53,294 nucleotides of DNA from Bacteroides sp. (GCA_019414665.1 DXLO01000017.1:1-53294); one strand, 5' to 3'. Counted from the first letter of the stretch, positions 32,001 through 42,873 are shown. Notes: a model not told the origin generated them from the letters alone. A program made the numbers and translations.

Positions 32001-35000
32001 ATGAAAAATATTTTGTATCAGGAATCTATTGTAGAAATTAAACATTTATTCCGTATGATGAGAAACACACTCTTAGCCCTGTTTGTCTTTGCCGGAACAG
32101 CTTTTGCCACTGAGTCTTATTCTCAGACAATGAAGGTGACTGTTGTGGCGGATAACGTGTCAACAGGCAAGGTAATCAGTGAAATAGAAAAACAGACAGA
32201 TTATCTGTTTGTGTATAATGTGAACGAGGTGAATCTGAAGCGCAATGTGAAGGTGAATGCGCAGAACAAATCTGTAGCCGAAGTGCTGAATAAGGTTTTT
32301 GAAGGTACTGATATTTATTATGCCATGGAGGGTAAGAATATCATGCTGATGAGCAAGGCGAAAGACGGGGAAGCTGTCCAACAGGCAAATAAAGTGACAG
32401 GTATTGTGAAAGATGCGAATGGCGAGCCGGTAATCGGTGCCAATGTAATGGTTAAAGGTCAGTCAATAGGTACGATAACAGATATAGATGGGCGGTTTGT
32501 GTTGGATGCCCCGAAAGATGCCGTTTTACAGATTACGTATATCGGGTATGTTTCTCAAGAAGTGAAAGTTTCTGGGAAGAGAGAAATTAATGTAGTATTG
32601 AAGGAAGATTCGGAGATGTTGGATGAAGTGGTGGTGGTAGGTTATGGTACAATGAAGAAAAAGGATTTGACAGGTGCAGTTTCTCAGATTCGTCCGGCTG
32701 AACTTTCTAATGAAGCTCCGAAAACTGTACAAGATGTTTTGCGTGGTACTGCTGGCTTGCGGATTGGATTTGATGGGTCTGCTAAAGGTGGTGGCTCCAT
32801 GCAAGTTCGTGGTCAACGTTCTGTTTATTCAGATGGAGGACATAACGATCCACTTATTATATTGGACGGTATGATTTTTTATGGAGAATTGTCTGAAATC
32901 AATCCGAATGATATCAGTCAGATTGATGTGCTAAAAGATGCTTCTTCTGCTGCGGTTTATGGTGCTAAAGCTGCTAATGGAGTAATTATTGTAACGACAA
33001 AAAAAGGACGTTCGGAAAAACCTGTTATCAATTTTAGTGCAAATATAGGCTTCGTTACTATTGGTGATAGCCGGAAAGTATATGACTCTCATGGATATCT
33101 AAAATATCGTGAAGATTTTTATACGACAGACACTTATGGTATAAATGCTCAAACAGGAAATTATGAAGCTTATCAGACAGGAAATACTCCTGTTGGTTAT
33201 TATAGTCGTCCTACAGAAACTAATTTGAATAAGTATGGCATTACTTTGGAAGCTTGGAAAGCTCAAAGTAATCAAGATGGTTCGATGAGTACAGAGGAGA
33301 TTTGGGGAAGAAGATTGGGATTACAAGCTAGTGATATAACATTAAATAATTTTTTATTAGGCAAAACGTTTGATTGGTATGATCATTCTTTCCATACAGG
33401 ATTGAATCAAGATTATAACGTCAGCATTTCAGGTAATAATGAAAAAGTGAATTATTATCTTTCATTAGGTTATCTTTCTAACGAAGGGGTAGCAAGAGGT
33501 AATGAGTATAGTGCAATACGCTCAAATATGAAACTTAATGCCCAAATAACTTCTTGGCTTAATGTAGGGGCAAACATTAATTTTCAGAATCGTACAGATG
33601 GGGATATTGCAACTAATTGGGAAAGCCAAATATTGGATAATAGTCCATTTACTTCTCCTTATAATGAAAATGGGGAACTAGTGCCTCATCCTATGGGTGA
33701 AAATGCTTATTGGAAAGGATATAACTTTGATTACGATCGCCAATATCTTGACTTGGATAAAGGTTTTACAGTTTTAAATTCTATTTTAACAGCCAAAGTA
33801 ACTTTACCCTTAGGAATTACTTATTCGTTTAACGTATCACCGCGTTTACAGTATTTTCATGATCGCTACTACCGATCATCAGAACATCCTGATTGGCAAG
33901 CGGAAACAGATGATCGTGTAAACCGTGAGCAAAGTAAACGTTTTGATTGGTCCTTAAATAATACTATTACTTGGGAGCACATTTTTGCAGAAAAGCATCA
34001 TACTATTTTGACTTTGGTACAGGAAGCTGAAGAACGTCAATCTTGGGCAGATCGTATTGAGGCGCGTAATATTCTACCTTCTGAAGCTTTAGGATTTCAT
34101 GGCACTGCTAATGGTGATAAAAATCTGAGCTCATTTAGATCTACTGATACGCGTGAAACAGCATGTGGTTATTTGGCTCGTTTATTTTATTCATACAATG
34201 ATACTTATATGGCTACATTTTCTTTTCGTCGTGATGGTTATTCTGCATTTGGAACAACTAATCCTTATGCTAATTTCTTTTCAGGAGCATTGGCATGGAC
34301 TTTTACTAATGAGAATTTTTGGAATTGGAAGCCGTTAAGTTCTGGTAAGCTGCGTGTGTCATTCGGACAGAATGGTAACCGTAGTTTGGCTGATTCATAC
34401 ATTGCTTTAGCAAACTTGTCACTTGGAAAATATACACAAGGATATATAAATTCTGCTTCGGGGGCGTTGATGGATCTAAAGTATCTTTTTGTAAGTCGTT
34501 TGGCTAATCCGAATCTACAGTGGGAAAAGACTACTTCTTGGAATGTAGGTCTTGATGTGGGATTTTTTAACAATAGGATCAATGCAAGTATGGAATATTA
34601 TGTAATGCCTACTACGGACATGATTATGAACCAATCATTGCCTGACTTTACAGGATTTAATTCTATTACAACTAATTTGGGTAGAATAGAGAATCGGGGA
34701 TTTGAATTGTCTATTAATTCACGTAATATTGAAAAGGCAAATTTTCAATGGGAAACCGGATTTACTTTTTCAGTTAATAAAAATACTATTAAGAAATTAT
34801 ATGGAGAATATGAAACCATAGTTGATGCATTGGGCAATACAATAGTAAAAGAACGAGATGATGTGACTAATGGCTGGTTTATTGGGCACCCTGTTAGTGC
34901 TATTTGGGATTATAAAGTTACAGGTATTTGGCAAAAAGATGAGGTGAAAGAAGCTGCCAAATATAGTCAACGCCCAGGTGATCCTAAAGTACAGAACATT

Positions 35001-35549
35001 TATACAGACGATGATAAAGTAAATGCTGATGGAAGCGTAACCCCTGTTTATAATAATAAAGATAAACAGTTTATGGGGGAAACAACACCTCCTATACATT
35101 GGTCCTTGAGGAATAGTTTTACTATTTTTAAAGATTGGGTTTTTTCATTTAATATGTATTCTTATATGGGACACAAGAGCTTGGATACTAATTATTTGAA
35201 TAATGATAATAATTATTCGCAGATAACTAACTGTAGAAATGTCTACACTAAAGAATATTGGACTGTAGATAACCCTTCCAATACTTATGCGCGTCTTAGT
35301 GCACAAGGTCCAACTGGCATATCTGCACCGGCCCGTGTGATAGATCGCTCATTTATCCGATTAGAGAATATTTCGTTGGCTTACAATATTCCAATGAAAT
35401 TTTTAGAGAAATATAAGATTCAGAATGCCAAGATATTTACTACTGTCCGTAATGTAGCAACTTGGAGTAAAGAATGGGAATATGGTGATCCTGAAACAGG
35501 TGGTTTGGCTCCTCGCACTTATTCTTTGGGAATTAACTTAACATTTTAA
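32001..35549 (+). CDS. STN-domain SusC-family TonB-dependent transporter (signal-transducing)
   Basis: A 1182-residue outer-membrane transporter. Domains in order: signal segment (about 20-42, ending ATESYSQ), STN domain (about 45-118: VSTGKVISEIEKQTDYLFVY) for contact with FecR, CarboxypepD_reg-like domain (about 132-203), TonB box MLDEVVVVGYGTMKK (206-220), plug and barrel ending LGINLTF. Base composition changes just after the TonB box: about 47 percent GC in a sampled stretch before, about 33 percent after, suggesting a mosaic gene. ATGs at codons 19 and 20 are alternative starts giving a more typical signal peptide. Confidence 0.94.
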   Translation: MKNILYQESIVEIKHLFRMMRNTLLALFVFAGTAFATESYSQTMKVTVVADNVSTGKVISEIEKQTDYLFVYNVNEVNLKRNVKVNAQNKSVAEVLNKVFEGTDIYYAMEGKNIMLMSKAKDGEAVQQANKVTGIVKDANGEPVIGANVMVKGQSIGTITDIDGRFVLDAPKDAVLQITYIGYVSQEVKVSGKREINVVLKEDSEMLDEVVVVGYGTMKKKDLTGAVSQIRPAELSNEAPKTVQDVLRGTAGLRIGFDGSAKGGGSMQVRGQRSVYSDGGHNDPLIILDGMIFYGELSEINPNDISQIDVLKDASSAAVYGAKAANGVIIVTTKKGRSEKPVINFSANIGFVTIGDSRKVYDSHGYLKYREDFYTTDTYGINAQTGNYEAYQTGNTPVGYYSRPTETNLNKYGITLEAWKAQSNQDGSMSTEEIWGRRLGLQASDITLNNFLLGKTFDWYDHSFHTGLNQDYNVSISGNNEKVNYYLSLGYLSNEGVARGNEYSAIRSNMKLNAQITSWLNVGANINFQNRTDGDIATNWESQILDNSPFTSPYNENGELVPHPMGENAYWKGYNFDYDRQYLDLDKGFTVLNSILTAKVTLPLGITYSFNVSPRLQYFHDRYYRSSEHPDWQAETDDRVNREQSKRFDWSLNNTITWEHIFAEKHHTILTLVQEAEERQSWADRIEARNILPSEALGFHGTANGDKNLSSFRSTDTRETACGYLARLFYSYNDTYMATFSFRRDGYSAFGTTNPYANFFSGALAWTFTNENFWNWKPLSSGKLRVSFGQNGNRSLADSYIALANLSLGKYTQGYINSASGALMDLKYLFVSRLANPNLQWEKTTSWNVGLDVGFFNNRINASMEYYVMPTTDMIMNQSLPDFTGFNSITTNLGRIENRGFELSINSRNIEKANFQWETGFTFSVNKNTIKKLYGEYETIVDALGNTIVKERDDVTNGWFIGHPVSAIWDYKVTGIWQKDEVKEAAKYSQRPGDPKVQNIYTDDDKVNADGSVTPVYNNKDKQFMGETTPPIHWSLRNSFTIFKDWVFSFNMYSYMGHKSLDTNYLNNDNNYSQITNCRNVYTKEYWTVDNPSNTYARLSAQGPTGISAPARVIDRSFIRLENISLAYNIPMKFLEKYKIQNAKIFTTVRNVATWSKEWEYGDPETGGLAPRTYSLGINLTF

Positions 35550-35560
35550 TAATATGACAT

Positions 35561-37501
35561 ATGAAAAACTATAAAAATATATTTAGAATATTGATAGGAA
35601 CTGTTTGTTTTCAATTATCTATGACAGGTTGTTCTGACGACTTCTTAACCCCCGATCCGCTATCACTTTATGAACCTTCAATAACTTTTAATACAGTAGA
35701 AGGGTTAAATGCAGCTTTAGCTTCAGCTGATAAAGCATTGCGGGCTTATTGGACAAATACCGAAGCGTGCGATCTGATGCTTCCTTTAATGAGTGAATAC
35801 CTGTTCTCTGATTTAACCGTAGCAGCAAAAACAGACGATGCGCTTATTTTTTGTGACATCAATGAACGCTTTACTCCTAATAATGGTTGGTATAATTTTG
35901 ACCAAAACCGTTTGGTTATCTTTTGGGGAGAAACCTATAATGGTATTAAATATGCTAATACGATTATCAGTTATATTGATAAAGTGGAAGGACTGGACGA
36001 ATCAATAAAGAATGAATATTTAGGACGAGCCTATTTTCATCGTGCTTATCGCTATTTAAATTTGTGCTTCCAATTTGGCGATGTACCTTTTGTGTCAAAA
36101 ATTATAGATCGACCAAAACAGGATTATAAAAGTACAAAACGAGAGGCTATCATAAAAAAACTAGTGCAAGATATGGAATTTGCAGTGCAGCATGTGCCTG
36201 ATCAAAAGGATATGACTTACATTGGTATGATTAATAAAGGAGCTTGTCGCCAGCTACTTATTAAATGTTATTTAGCTAATGGGGAGTTTCAGAAAGCCAA
36301 AGAACAAGCTGATATATTAATTAGTCAGTCTGGGTATAAGCTGATGACGGAAACCTTTGGTACTTTCTCTAATCCACACCCTACTACATGGAATATTACT
36401 AATAATGTGATTTGGAATTTGCATCAAGGAAATAACAAAGTTATTGCAGCTAATAAAGAAGCAATTCTTGTTATGCCTAATCGTTATGGTTCAGATTCCG
36501 GTATCCGGACACGTACAATGCGTAATTTGGTACCTTGGTGGAATGCAACGTCTATTTCTACGCCTGACAACAAGTTGGCAGTAGACCGTTTTGCTCTTAC
36601 TCATGCTTCCTATGATGCATCAATGGATTATAATAGAACGTTTGGACGTGGAGTAGGAGTTGTACGCCCCACTTATTTTGCAGAAAACTCATTATGGTAT
36701 CTTAATGGTAACCATGATGATGGGGACTTGAGGCACAATTCAAAAGTTGGTAATTGGGTACATATGGAAGACTTGAAATACAACAATCCCAATTCTGTAT
36801 ATTATGGCAAACATTTGAGCTACAGTTGTATTAATGATAATGGAGAAGAACAGATCCTTTGCAATGATACTGTTCGGACTTGGTTTGATTGGCCTCATTA
36901 TAAGACATGGTCTGAGTCTCCAGAAGATGAGGCTCCTCATCTTAATAATTATCAAGGTAGTGGATATAGTGATTTCTATTTGTATCGATTAGCTGAAACT
37001 TATTTACTTCGTGCTGAGGCCAATTATTATTTAGGTAATATAGAAGAAGCTACAGCAGATGTTAATATTATACGTCAACGTGCAAAATGTGACATCTTCT
37101 ATTCAAAAGTAAATATTGATGATATTGTAGACGAACGTGCTCGTGAACTTTATATGGAAGAATGGAGATTTACTGAGTTGAGTCGTATTTCTTATTGTTT
37201 GGCTTTAAGTGGTAAACCTGATAATGAAGGGAAGGTATATGATGTGGATAAACTTTATGAAGATAGTTTTTGGTGGCATCGTATTAATAAATATAATAAT
37301 TATTATAACAAGCCTGATGCACCAATAGTAAAAGGACGTAAATATACTATAGGACGTCATAATATAAATTGGCCTATTCCACAAAGTGCAATTGATGCTA
37401 ACCTGTTAGGGAAACTCGGTCAGAATCCTGGATATGACGGTTATGATCCTACTGTAGAAAAGTGGAACACATGGGAGGAGGCCGTAGCCGACGAACAATA
37501 A
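35561..37501 (+). CDS. SusD-family glycan-binding lipoprotein
   Basis: A 646-residue surface lipoprotein with a lipobox Cys around 24 (LSMTGC), then DDFLTPDPLSLYEP. SusD signatures are YLGRAYFHRAYRYLNLCFQF then GDVPFV, YLLRAEANYYLGNIEEATAD and DERARELYMEEWRFTELSRI. It follows susC by 11 bases and is about 90 residues longer than the first SusD of this window, with long insertions after 270. AT-rich like the neighbouring barrel and enzymes. It should select the ligand for the SusC channel. Confidence 0.94.
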   Translation: MKNYKNIFRILIGTVCFQLSMTGCSDDFLTPDPLSLYEPSITFNTVEGLNAALASADKALRAYWTNTEACDLMLPLMSEYLFSDLTVAAKTDDALIFCDINERFTPNNGWYNFDQNRLVIFWGETYNGIKYANTIISYIDKVEGLDESIKNEYLGRAYFHRAYRYLNLCFQFGDVPFVSKIIDRPKQDYKSTKREAIIKKLVQDMEFAVQHVPDQKDMTYIGMINKGACRQLLIKCYLANGEFQKAKEQADILISQSGYKLMTETFGTFSNPHPTTWNITNNVIWNLHQGNNKVIAANKEAILVMPNRYGSDSGIRTRTMRNLVPWWNATSISTPDNKLAVDRFALTHASYDASMDYNRTFGRGVGVVRPTYFAENSLWYLNGNHDDGDLRHNSKVGNWVHMEDLKYNNPNSVYYGKHLSYSCINDNGEEQILCNDTVRTWFDWPHYKTWSESPEDEAPHLNNYQGSGYSDFYLYRLAETYLLRAEANYYLGNIEEATADVNIIRQRAKCDIFYSKVNIDDIVDERARELYMEEWRFTELSRISYCLALSGKPDNEGKVYDVDKLYEDSFWWHRINKYNNYYNKPDAPIVKGRKYTIGRHNINWPIPQSAIDANLLGKLGQNPGYDGYDPTVEKWNTWEEAVADEQ

Positions 37502-37594
37502 ATCAGAATAGATTTGAAGAAAGTAAATTGATACAATTGGGGCTGTTGCGTCAATTTACTTCTTCAGAACAATTACAAATTAAATATTGACTTT

Positions 37595-38716
37595 ATGAAA
37601 TGTATATTGGGGATGGTTGCATTATTATTGCTTGCAGCATCTTGTAGTAATAAAAAGGAAAATACTGAGACTTCTGAGGAATTACTGGAAATAATTCATC
37701 GTGTGAACCAGCGCTATCAGTCTATGCATAAGCCACAAGTCCGGTCATTTTGGGACAATGCTGTATATCATACTGGAAATATGGAAGTTTGTGCACTGAC
37801 TGGAAATAAGGATTATCTGCAATATTCTATTGATTGGGCTGACTATAATCAATGGAAAGGAGCTACCAGCAACAACAAAGCTGAGTGGCGAAGCACTTAT
37901 GGAGAATCACCGGAATATGTTCTTTTTGGTGATTGGCAAGTTTGTTTCCAAACTTATGCCGATCTATATAAACTTGACCCTGATACAATAAAAATAGCGC
38001 GTGCCCGCGAAGTAATGGAATATCAGATGTCTACTTCAAAACTTGATTACTGGCATTGGGTTGATGCATTATATATGGTAATGCCTGTCATGGTGAAGAT
38101 GTATGATATAACAAAGAATCCATTATATTTGGAGAAATTACATCAATACCTTACAGTAACAGACAGCATTATGTATGATAGGGAAGTTGGTCTTTATTAT
38201 CGTGATGCTAAATATCCGTATCCGTTTCATAAAACAATAAACGGAAAAAAAGATTTCTGGTCACGGGGAGATGGATGGGCATTTGCCGCATTTGCTAAAG
38301 TACTGAAACAATTGCCGGCAGAGGATAAGTATCGTGAAGAATATATAACTCGTTTTCAGACAATGGCAAAATCTATTGCTGCCTGTCAACAGCCTGAAGG
38401 CTATTGGACACGTAGTTTAATAGATCCGGAACAAGCTCCGGGTCCTGAAACAAGTGGTACTGCTCTTTTTACTTACGGCTTTCTGTGGGGAATTAATAAT
38501 GGATTGCTAAATGCGGATATTTATTCGCCTATTGTAGAAAAGGCTTGGAACTATCTTAAAACAACAGCATTGCAAGCTGATGGAAAAATCGGATATATTC
38601 AACCTGTCGGAGAAAAAGCAATACCAGGGCAGGTGGTGGATGCTAATTCATGTTTCAATTTTGGAATAGGAGCTTTTTTATTAGCTGCTTGTGAACGAGT
38701 ACGTTTCTTACAATAA
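37595..38716 (+). CDS. GH105 unsaturated rhamnogalacturonyl/glucuronyl hydrolase lipoprotein
   Basis: A 373-residue (alpha/alpha)6-barrel hydrolase of the YteR/YesR type that removes 4,5-unsaturated uronic acids left by lyases. Lipobox Cys17 (LLLAASC) places it in the envelope. The general acid is expected at Asp157 in WHWVDALYM, and DFWSRGDGWAFAAF is the family's RGxGW loop, here with Asp where Asn is common. ETSGTALFTYGFLWGINNG is another family mark. It follows susD by 93 bases; TAGATTTG at 37509-37516 could be an internal promoter element. Confidence 0.88.
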   Translation: MKCILGMVALLLLAASCSNKKENTETSEELLEIIHRVNQRYQSMHKPQVRSFWDNAVYHTGNMEVCALTGNKDYLQYSIDWADYNQWKGATSNNKAEWRSTYGESPEYVLFGDWQVCFQTYADLYKLDPDTIKIARAREVMEYQMSTSKLDYWHWVDALYMVMPVMVKMYDITKNPLYLEKLHQYLTVTDSIMYDREVGLYYRDAKYPYPFHKTINGKKDFWSRGDGWAFAAFAKVLKQLPAEDKYREEYITRFQTMAKSIAACQQPEGYWTRSLIDPEQAPGPETSGTALFTYGFLWGINNGLLNADIYSPIVEKAWNYLKTTALQADGKIGYIQPVGEKAIPGQVVDANSCFNFGIGAFLLAACERVRFLQ

Positions 38717-38729
38717 AAAGGTAAAGAAG

Positions 38730-39992
38730 ATGAATAAGTTTATTTTAATTGGATGTACGATATTATTTTTGTTTTTCTCTGCCGATTTGTGCGCTAAGCA
38801 CAAGACAAAGAAAATGGCTGATCGTGAAATATGGTGTGATGTCATGTATCGGATGGCTGCACCGGTATTAAGTAATATCAGTGAAGGAAAATTGCAAAAA
38901 AACATGCAACTTGAATTAAGTCCTACGTGGGATGGACGTGACCGGCGAGTTTCTTATATGGAATGTTTCGGACGTTTAATGGCTGGTCTTGCACCATGGC
39001 TTTCGCTACCAGATGATGATACAGCGGAAGGTATTCAGCGAAAACAGTTAAGAACTTGGGCATTGCAAGGATATAAAAATGCTGTGGATCCCTTATCTCC
39101 TGATTATTTACTTTGGAGTGAAAATTTCCAAACATTGGTAGATGCGGCTTATATAGCTGAGAGTTTTATTAGGGGATATAATTCACTTTGGATGCCACTT
39201 GATGAGGTAACAAAAGAACGATATATAAATCAATTTGTTGCATTAAGGCGGATTAATCCATTATATACTAATTGGTTGCTGTTTTCATCTACTATAGAAA
39301 CATTTCTTCATAAAGTAGGAGCGAAAGCAGATTATTACCGCATAGATTCTGCCTTGCGAAAAATTTCAGAATGGTATATTGGTGATGGATGGTATTCGGA
39401 TGGTCCTTCATTTGCCTTTGATTATTATAACAGTTTTGTTATTCATCCTATGTTTTTTGAATGCGTGGAAGTTCTTACTGATGGTGGAAAGAAAAAACGG
39501 GAATGGGCGGGAACAACTTTTGCTCATGTTACTAAACGTATCCAACGTTATAGTATTATTTTGGAACATCTCATATCTCCTGAAGGAGCATTTCCTGTAT
39601 TTGGTCGTTCCATAACTTATCGCACAGGGGTACTTCAACCTTTAGCATTGATAGTTTGGAAAGGATTGTTACCAGAAGAACTTAGTAATGGTCAAGTAAG
39701 AACAGCAATGACTGCCGTTATAAAACGTATGTTCGCTGATGGACAAAACTTTAATGAAAAAGGATTTCTCACATTGGGATTTAACGGTAAGCAGCCGCAT
39801 ACGGCTAATGTATATACTAATAATGGAAGCCTTTATTTAGCATCTTTAGCATTTTTGCCATTGGGCTTGTCAGCCGATCATCCTTTTTGGACTTCCCCTA
39901 GTGAATCTTGGACTTCCAAAAAGGCTTGGGAAGGAGAAGAATTTCCTAAAGATCATACATATTATGAAAAACACTCAATGAATTACCAGTAA
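38730..39992 (+). CDS. DUF2264 family putative glycoside hydrolase (GH154-like)
   Basis: A 420-residue exported protein with an N-terminal signal (FILIGCTILFLFFSADLCA). DUF2264 features are visible: RRVSYMECFGRLMAGLAPWL, WSENFQTLVDAAYIAESF, YSDGPSFAFDYYNSFVIHPM and FPVFGRSITYRTGVLQPLAL. These define an (alpha/alpha)-barrel family that, to my knowledge, has been linked to GH154 beta-glucuronidase activity. The start at 38730 is chosen (preceded by GGTAAAGAAG), since the longer frame overlaps the GH105 gene. The exact substrate is inferred to be a uronic-acid-containing side chain. Confidence 0.8.
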   Translation: MNKFILIGCTILFLFFSADLCAKHKTKKMADREIWCDVMYRMAAPVLSNISEGKLQKNMQLELSPTWDGRDRRVSYMECFGRLMAGLAPWLSLPDDDTAEGIQRKQLRTWALQGYKNAVDPLSPDYLLWSENFQTLVDAAYIAESFIRGYNSLWMPLDEVTKERYINQFVALRRINPLYTNWLLFSSTIETFLHKVGAKADYYRIDSALRKISEWYIGDGWYSDGPSFAFDYYNSFVIHPMFFECVEVLTDGGKKKREWAGTTFAHVTKRIQRYSIILEHLISPEGAFPVFGRSITYRTGVLQPLALIVWKGLLPEELSNGQVRTAMTAVIKRMFADGQNFNEKGFLTLGFNGKQPHTANVYTNNGSLYLASLAFLPLGLSADHPFWTSPSESWTSKKAWEGEEFPKDHTYYEKHSMNYQ

Positions 39993-40003
39993 AAAAATAA
40001 TGT

Positions 40004-42574
40004 ATGCAGTATAAAGTATTATTCAAGAGATGCTTGTTGGCTATAGTGGTAATGTTTGTCGTTACCTCTTTACAAGCGCAGCGGGAAATGAAGACTATCA
40101 ATGATAATTGGGAATTTCGGAAATCTATAGATGAATCATGGGAATCTGTCAATCTCCCCCATACTTTTAATATAGATGCTTATCAACAACGAAATTATTA
40201 TCAAGGTAAGGGATTCTACAGGCGTACTCTCGTTTTACCGGAAATTGTTGCGGAACGTCGTTATTATATGAAAATAGATGCTGCTAGTAAGGCTGCTAAT
40301 ATTAGAGTGAATGGAAAGGAAGTAGGCAGTCATGTAGGTGGTTATACAGCTTGTATTGTAGATATAACAGAGTATATCAGAAAAGAGAATTTGATAGAGA
40401 TTACGGTTGACAATGGGAGAAAAGATATTACTCCTATATCGGCAGATTTCACTTTTTGGGGGGGGATCTACAGAGATGTATGGCTCATATCTACTCCAAA
40501 ACAACACTTCAATATGAGCAATATGGGATCTGATGGAATTTTTATTAGTACTCCAGTAGTGAATGAAAAAAGAGGAGTATTGAAAGTAAAATGTGAAGTG
40601 ACTAATGATTCTCATGAAAGTTCTATATTGGAAGTCAGAAGTGCAATTTATAGTCCGCAAGGAAAACTTTTGCAGACTATTAAACAAAAACAAAAACTTA
40701 AGAGTGGCGAAACCTATATTTTTGAAAACACATCTGGTGCTATTGAGAGTCCTGATTTGTGGAGTCCAGAAACTCCTTCACTTTATTTGGTAAAAACTAC
40801 CTTGGTAGATCCGAAGTCAGGAAAGCTATTGGATGAAAAAAATCATAAGGTGGGATTTCGCTGGTTTACCTTTGATGGAAGTAAAGGTTTTTTCCTTAAT
40901 GGAAAATCTTATAAATTACGTGGACTCAATCGTCATCAAGATCAAGCTCCGGCAGGGGTAGCTTTAGATGACGAAGCCCATCGACGAGACATATTTTTAA
41001 TGAAAGAGTTGGGATGTAACTTTATTCGTATTTCACATTTTCCACAAGATGATGCAATATTGGAAATGTGTGACGAATTGGGACTATTGGCATGGGAGGA
41101 AATTCCTATCATTAATATTGTACCGAATACACCTGGATATGATGATAATTGTGAATATAATCTGCGTGAGATGATTCGCCAGCATTATAATCATTCATCT
41201 GTTATAACATGGGGATATATGAACGAAATTCTTCTTACTGCTCCTTCCATTGGTAAACCTGAGTGGCTAGCATGTAAAGAGCGCACGGTAAATCTAGCAC
41301 AACGACTGGAAGCCGTTCTGAAAGAAGAAGATCCAGGAAGAGCCAGTGTTATGGCATTTAATATGACCAATCTATACAATGAAATAGGTTTGAATCTAGT
41401 AGACGTAGTAGGTTGGAATTTATATCATGGTTGGTATGTTGATAAATTAAAAGATTTTAATGCATGGTGTGAAGATCAACATCGTCGTTACCCTGACCAA
41501 CCTATGATTATCAGTGAATGGGGAGCAGGCAGTGACAAGCGGCTGCATTCCACTCAAGGACGTGCCTTTGATTTTAGTATCGAATATCAACAAACGTATA
41601 TAGAACATTATCTTCCTTTTATAGAGAATACAGAATGGATTAGTGGATGCGCTTATTGGAATTTCATTGATTTTAATGTGGCTGCTCGCCAGGAGTCAAT
41701 GCCTAGAGTAAACAATAAGGGATTGGCTTATAATAACCGTATATGGAAGGATGTGGCTTACTATTTTAAGGCTATGTGGCGGAAAGATATTCCAGTAATA
41801 AGAATTGCCAGCCGTGATTGGGAAATGCGTACTGGGGAAATAAATAAGCCACAGTCCATTAAAATTTATTCAAATATGCCGGAAGTGGAATTGTTTATTA
41901 ACGGACAATCAATAGGATGTCAAAAGATAGCTAATTGTCACACTGTCTTTAATGTAATTTTACCGGAAGGTATATCAGTTCTTATGGCGCAAGGAATCAA
42001 AAATGGGAAAACAGTTCAAGATGCTATGACAATTCAGTTCAAGTCACTTCCTAATATAGCTGAAGGAGATGAATTGGCAATTAATGTAGGAAGTAATTGT
42101 TACTTTACGTCAGATATCAGTAATCTTACTTGGTTACCTGATCAACCTTATACTGCGGGAGGTTGGGGATATATAGGTGGAAAAGCGCATAGCACTACCT
42201 CTGAAATTTATAATACTTTAGATGGGCCAATATACCAGACGTGGCGTGAAGGAAACTGGAGTTATAAAATCGATGCTCCTATAGGAGAGTATGAAATAGA
42301 ACTGCTTATAGCAGATGTTACTAAACCTGCTGCTCAGTTGGCCAATCTTTTAAATAAGAATAAAGAAGAAAAGCATTCGGGAGAAACACGTTTTCATATT
42401 TCCATTTGTGGAAAACAAGTAGAAACTAATTTTTCTCCAATTGATGGAGGAAAGCATCGTACTGCCTTTAAGCGTCGCTATATTATTCGAAACGAACATG
42501 ATCATATTGTTATTAGTGCAGGGGCAGTGAAAGGAGAACCGTTTTTAGCTGGTATTAAGGTACGGAAACTTTGA
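40004..42574 (+). CDS. GH2 family beta-glycosidase with C-terminal DUF4982/malectin-like domains
   Basis: An 856-residue exported enzyme: signal peptide about 1-25 (ending LQAQ), sugar-binding domain (YYQGKGFYRRTLVLPEIVAE), Ig-like domain, TIM barrel with acid/base Glu408 (GYMNEI) and nucleophile Glu505 (IISEWGAG), a DUF4982-like Ig domain (IKIYSNMPEVELFINGQSIG) and a C-terminal carbohydrate-binding-like module from about 720. GH2 members cleave beta-galactosides, beta-glucuronides or beta-arabinopyranosides, and the specificity cannot be read here. It is 11 bases from the DUF2264 gene, and a strong terminator follows, ending the AT-rich enzyme operon. Confidence 0.9.
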   Translation: MQYKVLFKRCLLAIVVMFVVTSLQAQREMKTINDNWEFRKSIDESWESVNLPHTFNIDAYQQRNYYQGKGFYRRTLVLPEIVAERRYYMKIDAASKAANIRVNGKEVGSHVGGYTACIVDITEYIRKENLIEITVDNGRKDITPISADFTFWGGIYRDVWLISTPKQHFNMSNMGSDGIFISTPVVNEKRGVLKVKCEVTNDSHESSILEVRSAIYSPQGKLLQTIKQKQKLKSGETYIFENTSGAIESPDLWSPETPSLYLVKTTLVDPKSGKLLDEKNHKVGFRWFTFDGSKGFFLNGKSYKLRGLNRHQDQAPAGVALDDEAHRRDIFLMKELGCNFIRISHFPQDDAILEMCDELGLLAWEEIPIINIVPNTPGYDDNCEYNLREMIRQHYNHSSVITWGYMNEILLTAPSIGKPEWLACKERTVNLAQRLEAVLKEEDPGRASVMAFNMTNLYNEIGLNLVDVVGWNLYHGWYVDKLKDFNAWCEDQHRRYPDQPMIISEWGAGSDKRLHSTQGRAFDFSIEYQQTYIEHYLPFIENTEWISGCAYWNFIDFNVAARQESMPRVNNKGLAYNNRIWKDVAYYFKAMWRKDIPVIRIASRDWEMRTGEINKPQSIKIYSNMPEVELFINGQSIGCQKIANCHTVFNVILPEGISVLMAQGIKNGKTVQDAMTIQFKSLPNIAEGDELAINVGSNCYFTSDISNLTWLPDQPYTAGGWGYIGGKAHSTTSEIYNTLDGPIYQTWREGNWSYKIDAPIGEYEIELLIADVTKPAAQLANLLNKNKEEKHSGETRFHISICGKQVETNFSPIDGGKHRTAFKRRYIIRNEHDHIVISAGAVKGEPFLAGIKVRKL

Positions 42575-42593
42575 TATGTGACAAAAGAGTCTT

Positions 42594-42644
42594 AAAAAGA
42601 AAGAATTTGTCTCAAAACACTTTTGATACGGATTCTTTCTTTTT
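42594..42644 (+). terminator. Intrinsic terminator after the GH2 gene
   Basis: A perfect 13-base stem AAAAAGAAAGAAT (42594-42606) and ATTCTTTCTTTTT (42632-42644). It splits the locus into the susC-to-GH2 operon and a later set. The rest of 42575-42873 holds no gene, and GATATTTG at 42849-42856 is a weak -7 candidate for the following pseudogene. Confidence 0.85.
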
Positions 42645-42873
42645 AAATAGTGCAATTTATTGTCCGTACTGTACTATTGATCATAATAAAGTATTGTTAT
42701 TGTTTATTCTAGTTTAGTATTTCAGAGAAAAAATGTTGAACTCATAAATTGCCGTAATGGAAAATACTTTGGATGAATAATAAAAAGGAATTGTACTATA
42801 ATACAAAGAAATGAACAGGAATCCATAGTTACTATAATTTTATGTTCCGATATTTGCATGGAATTTATAGTAG

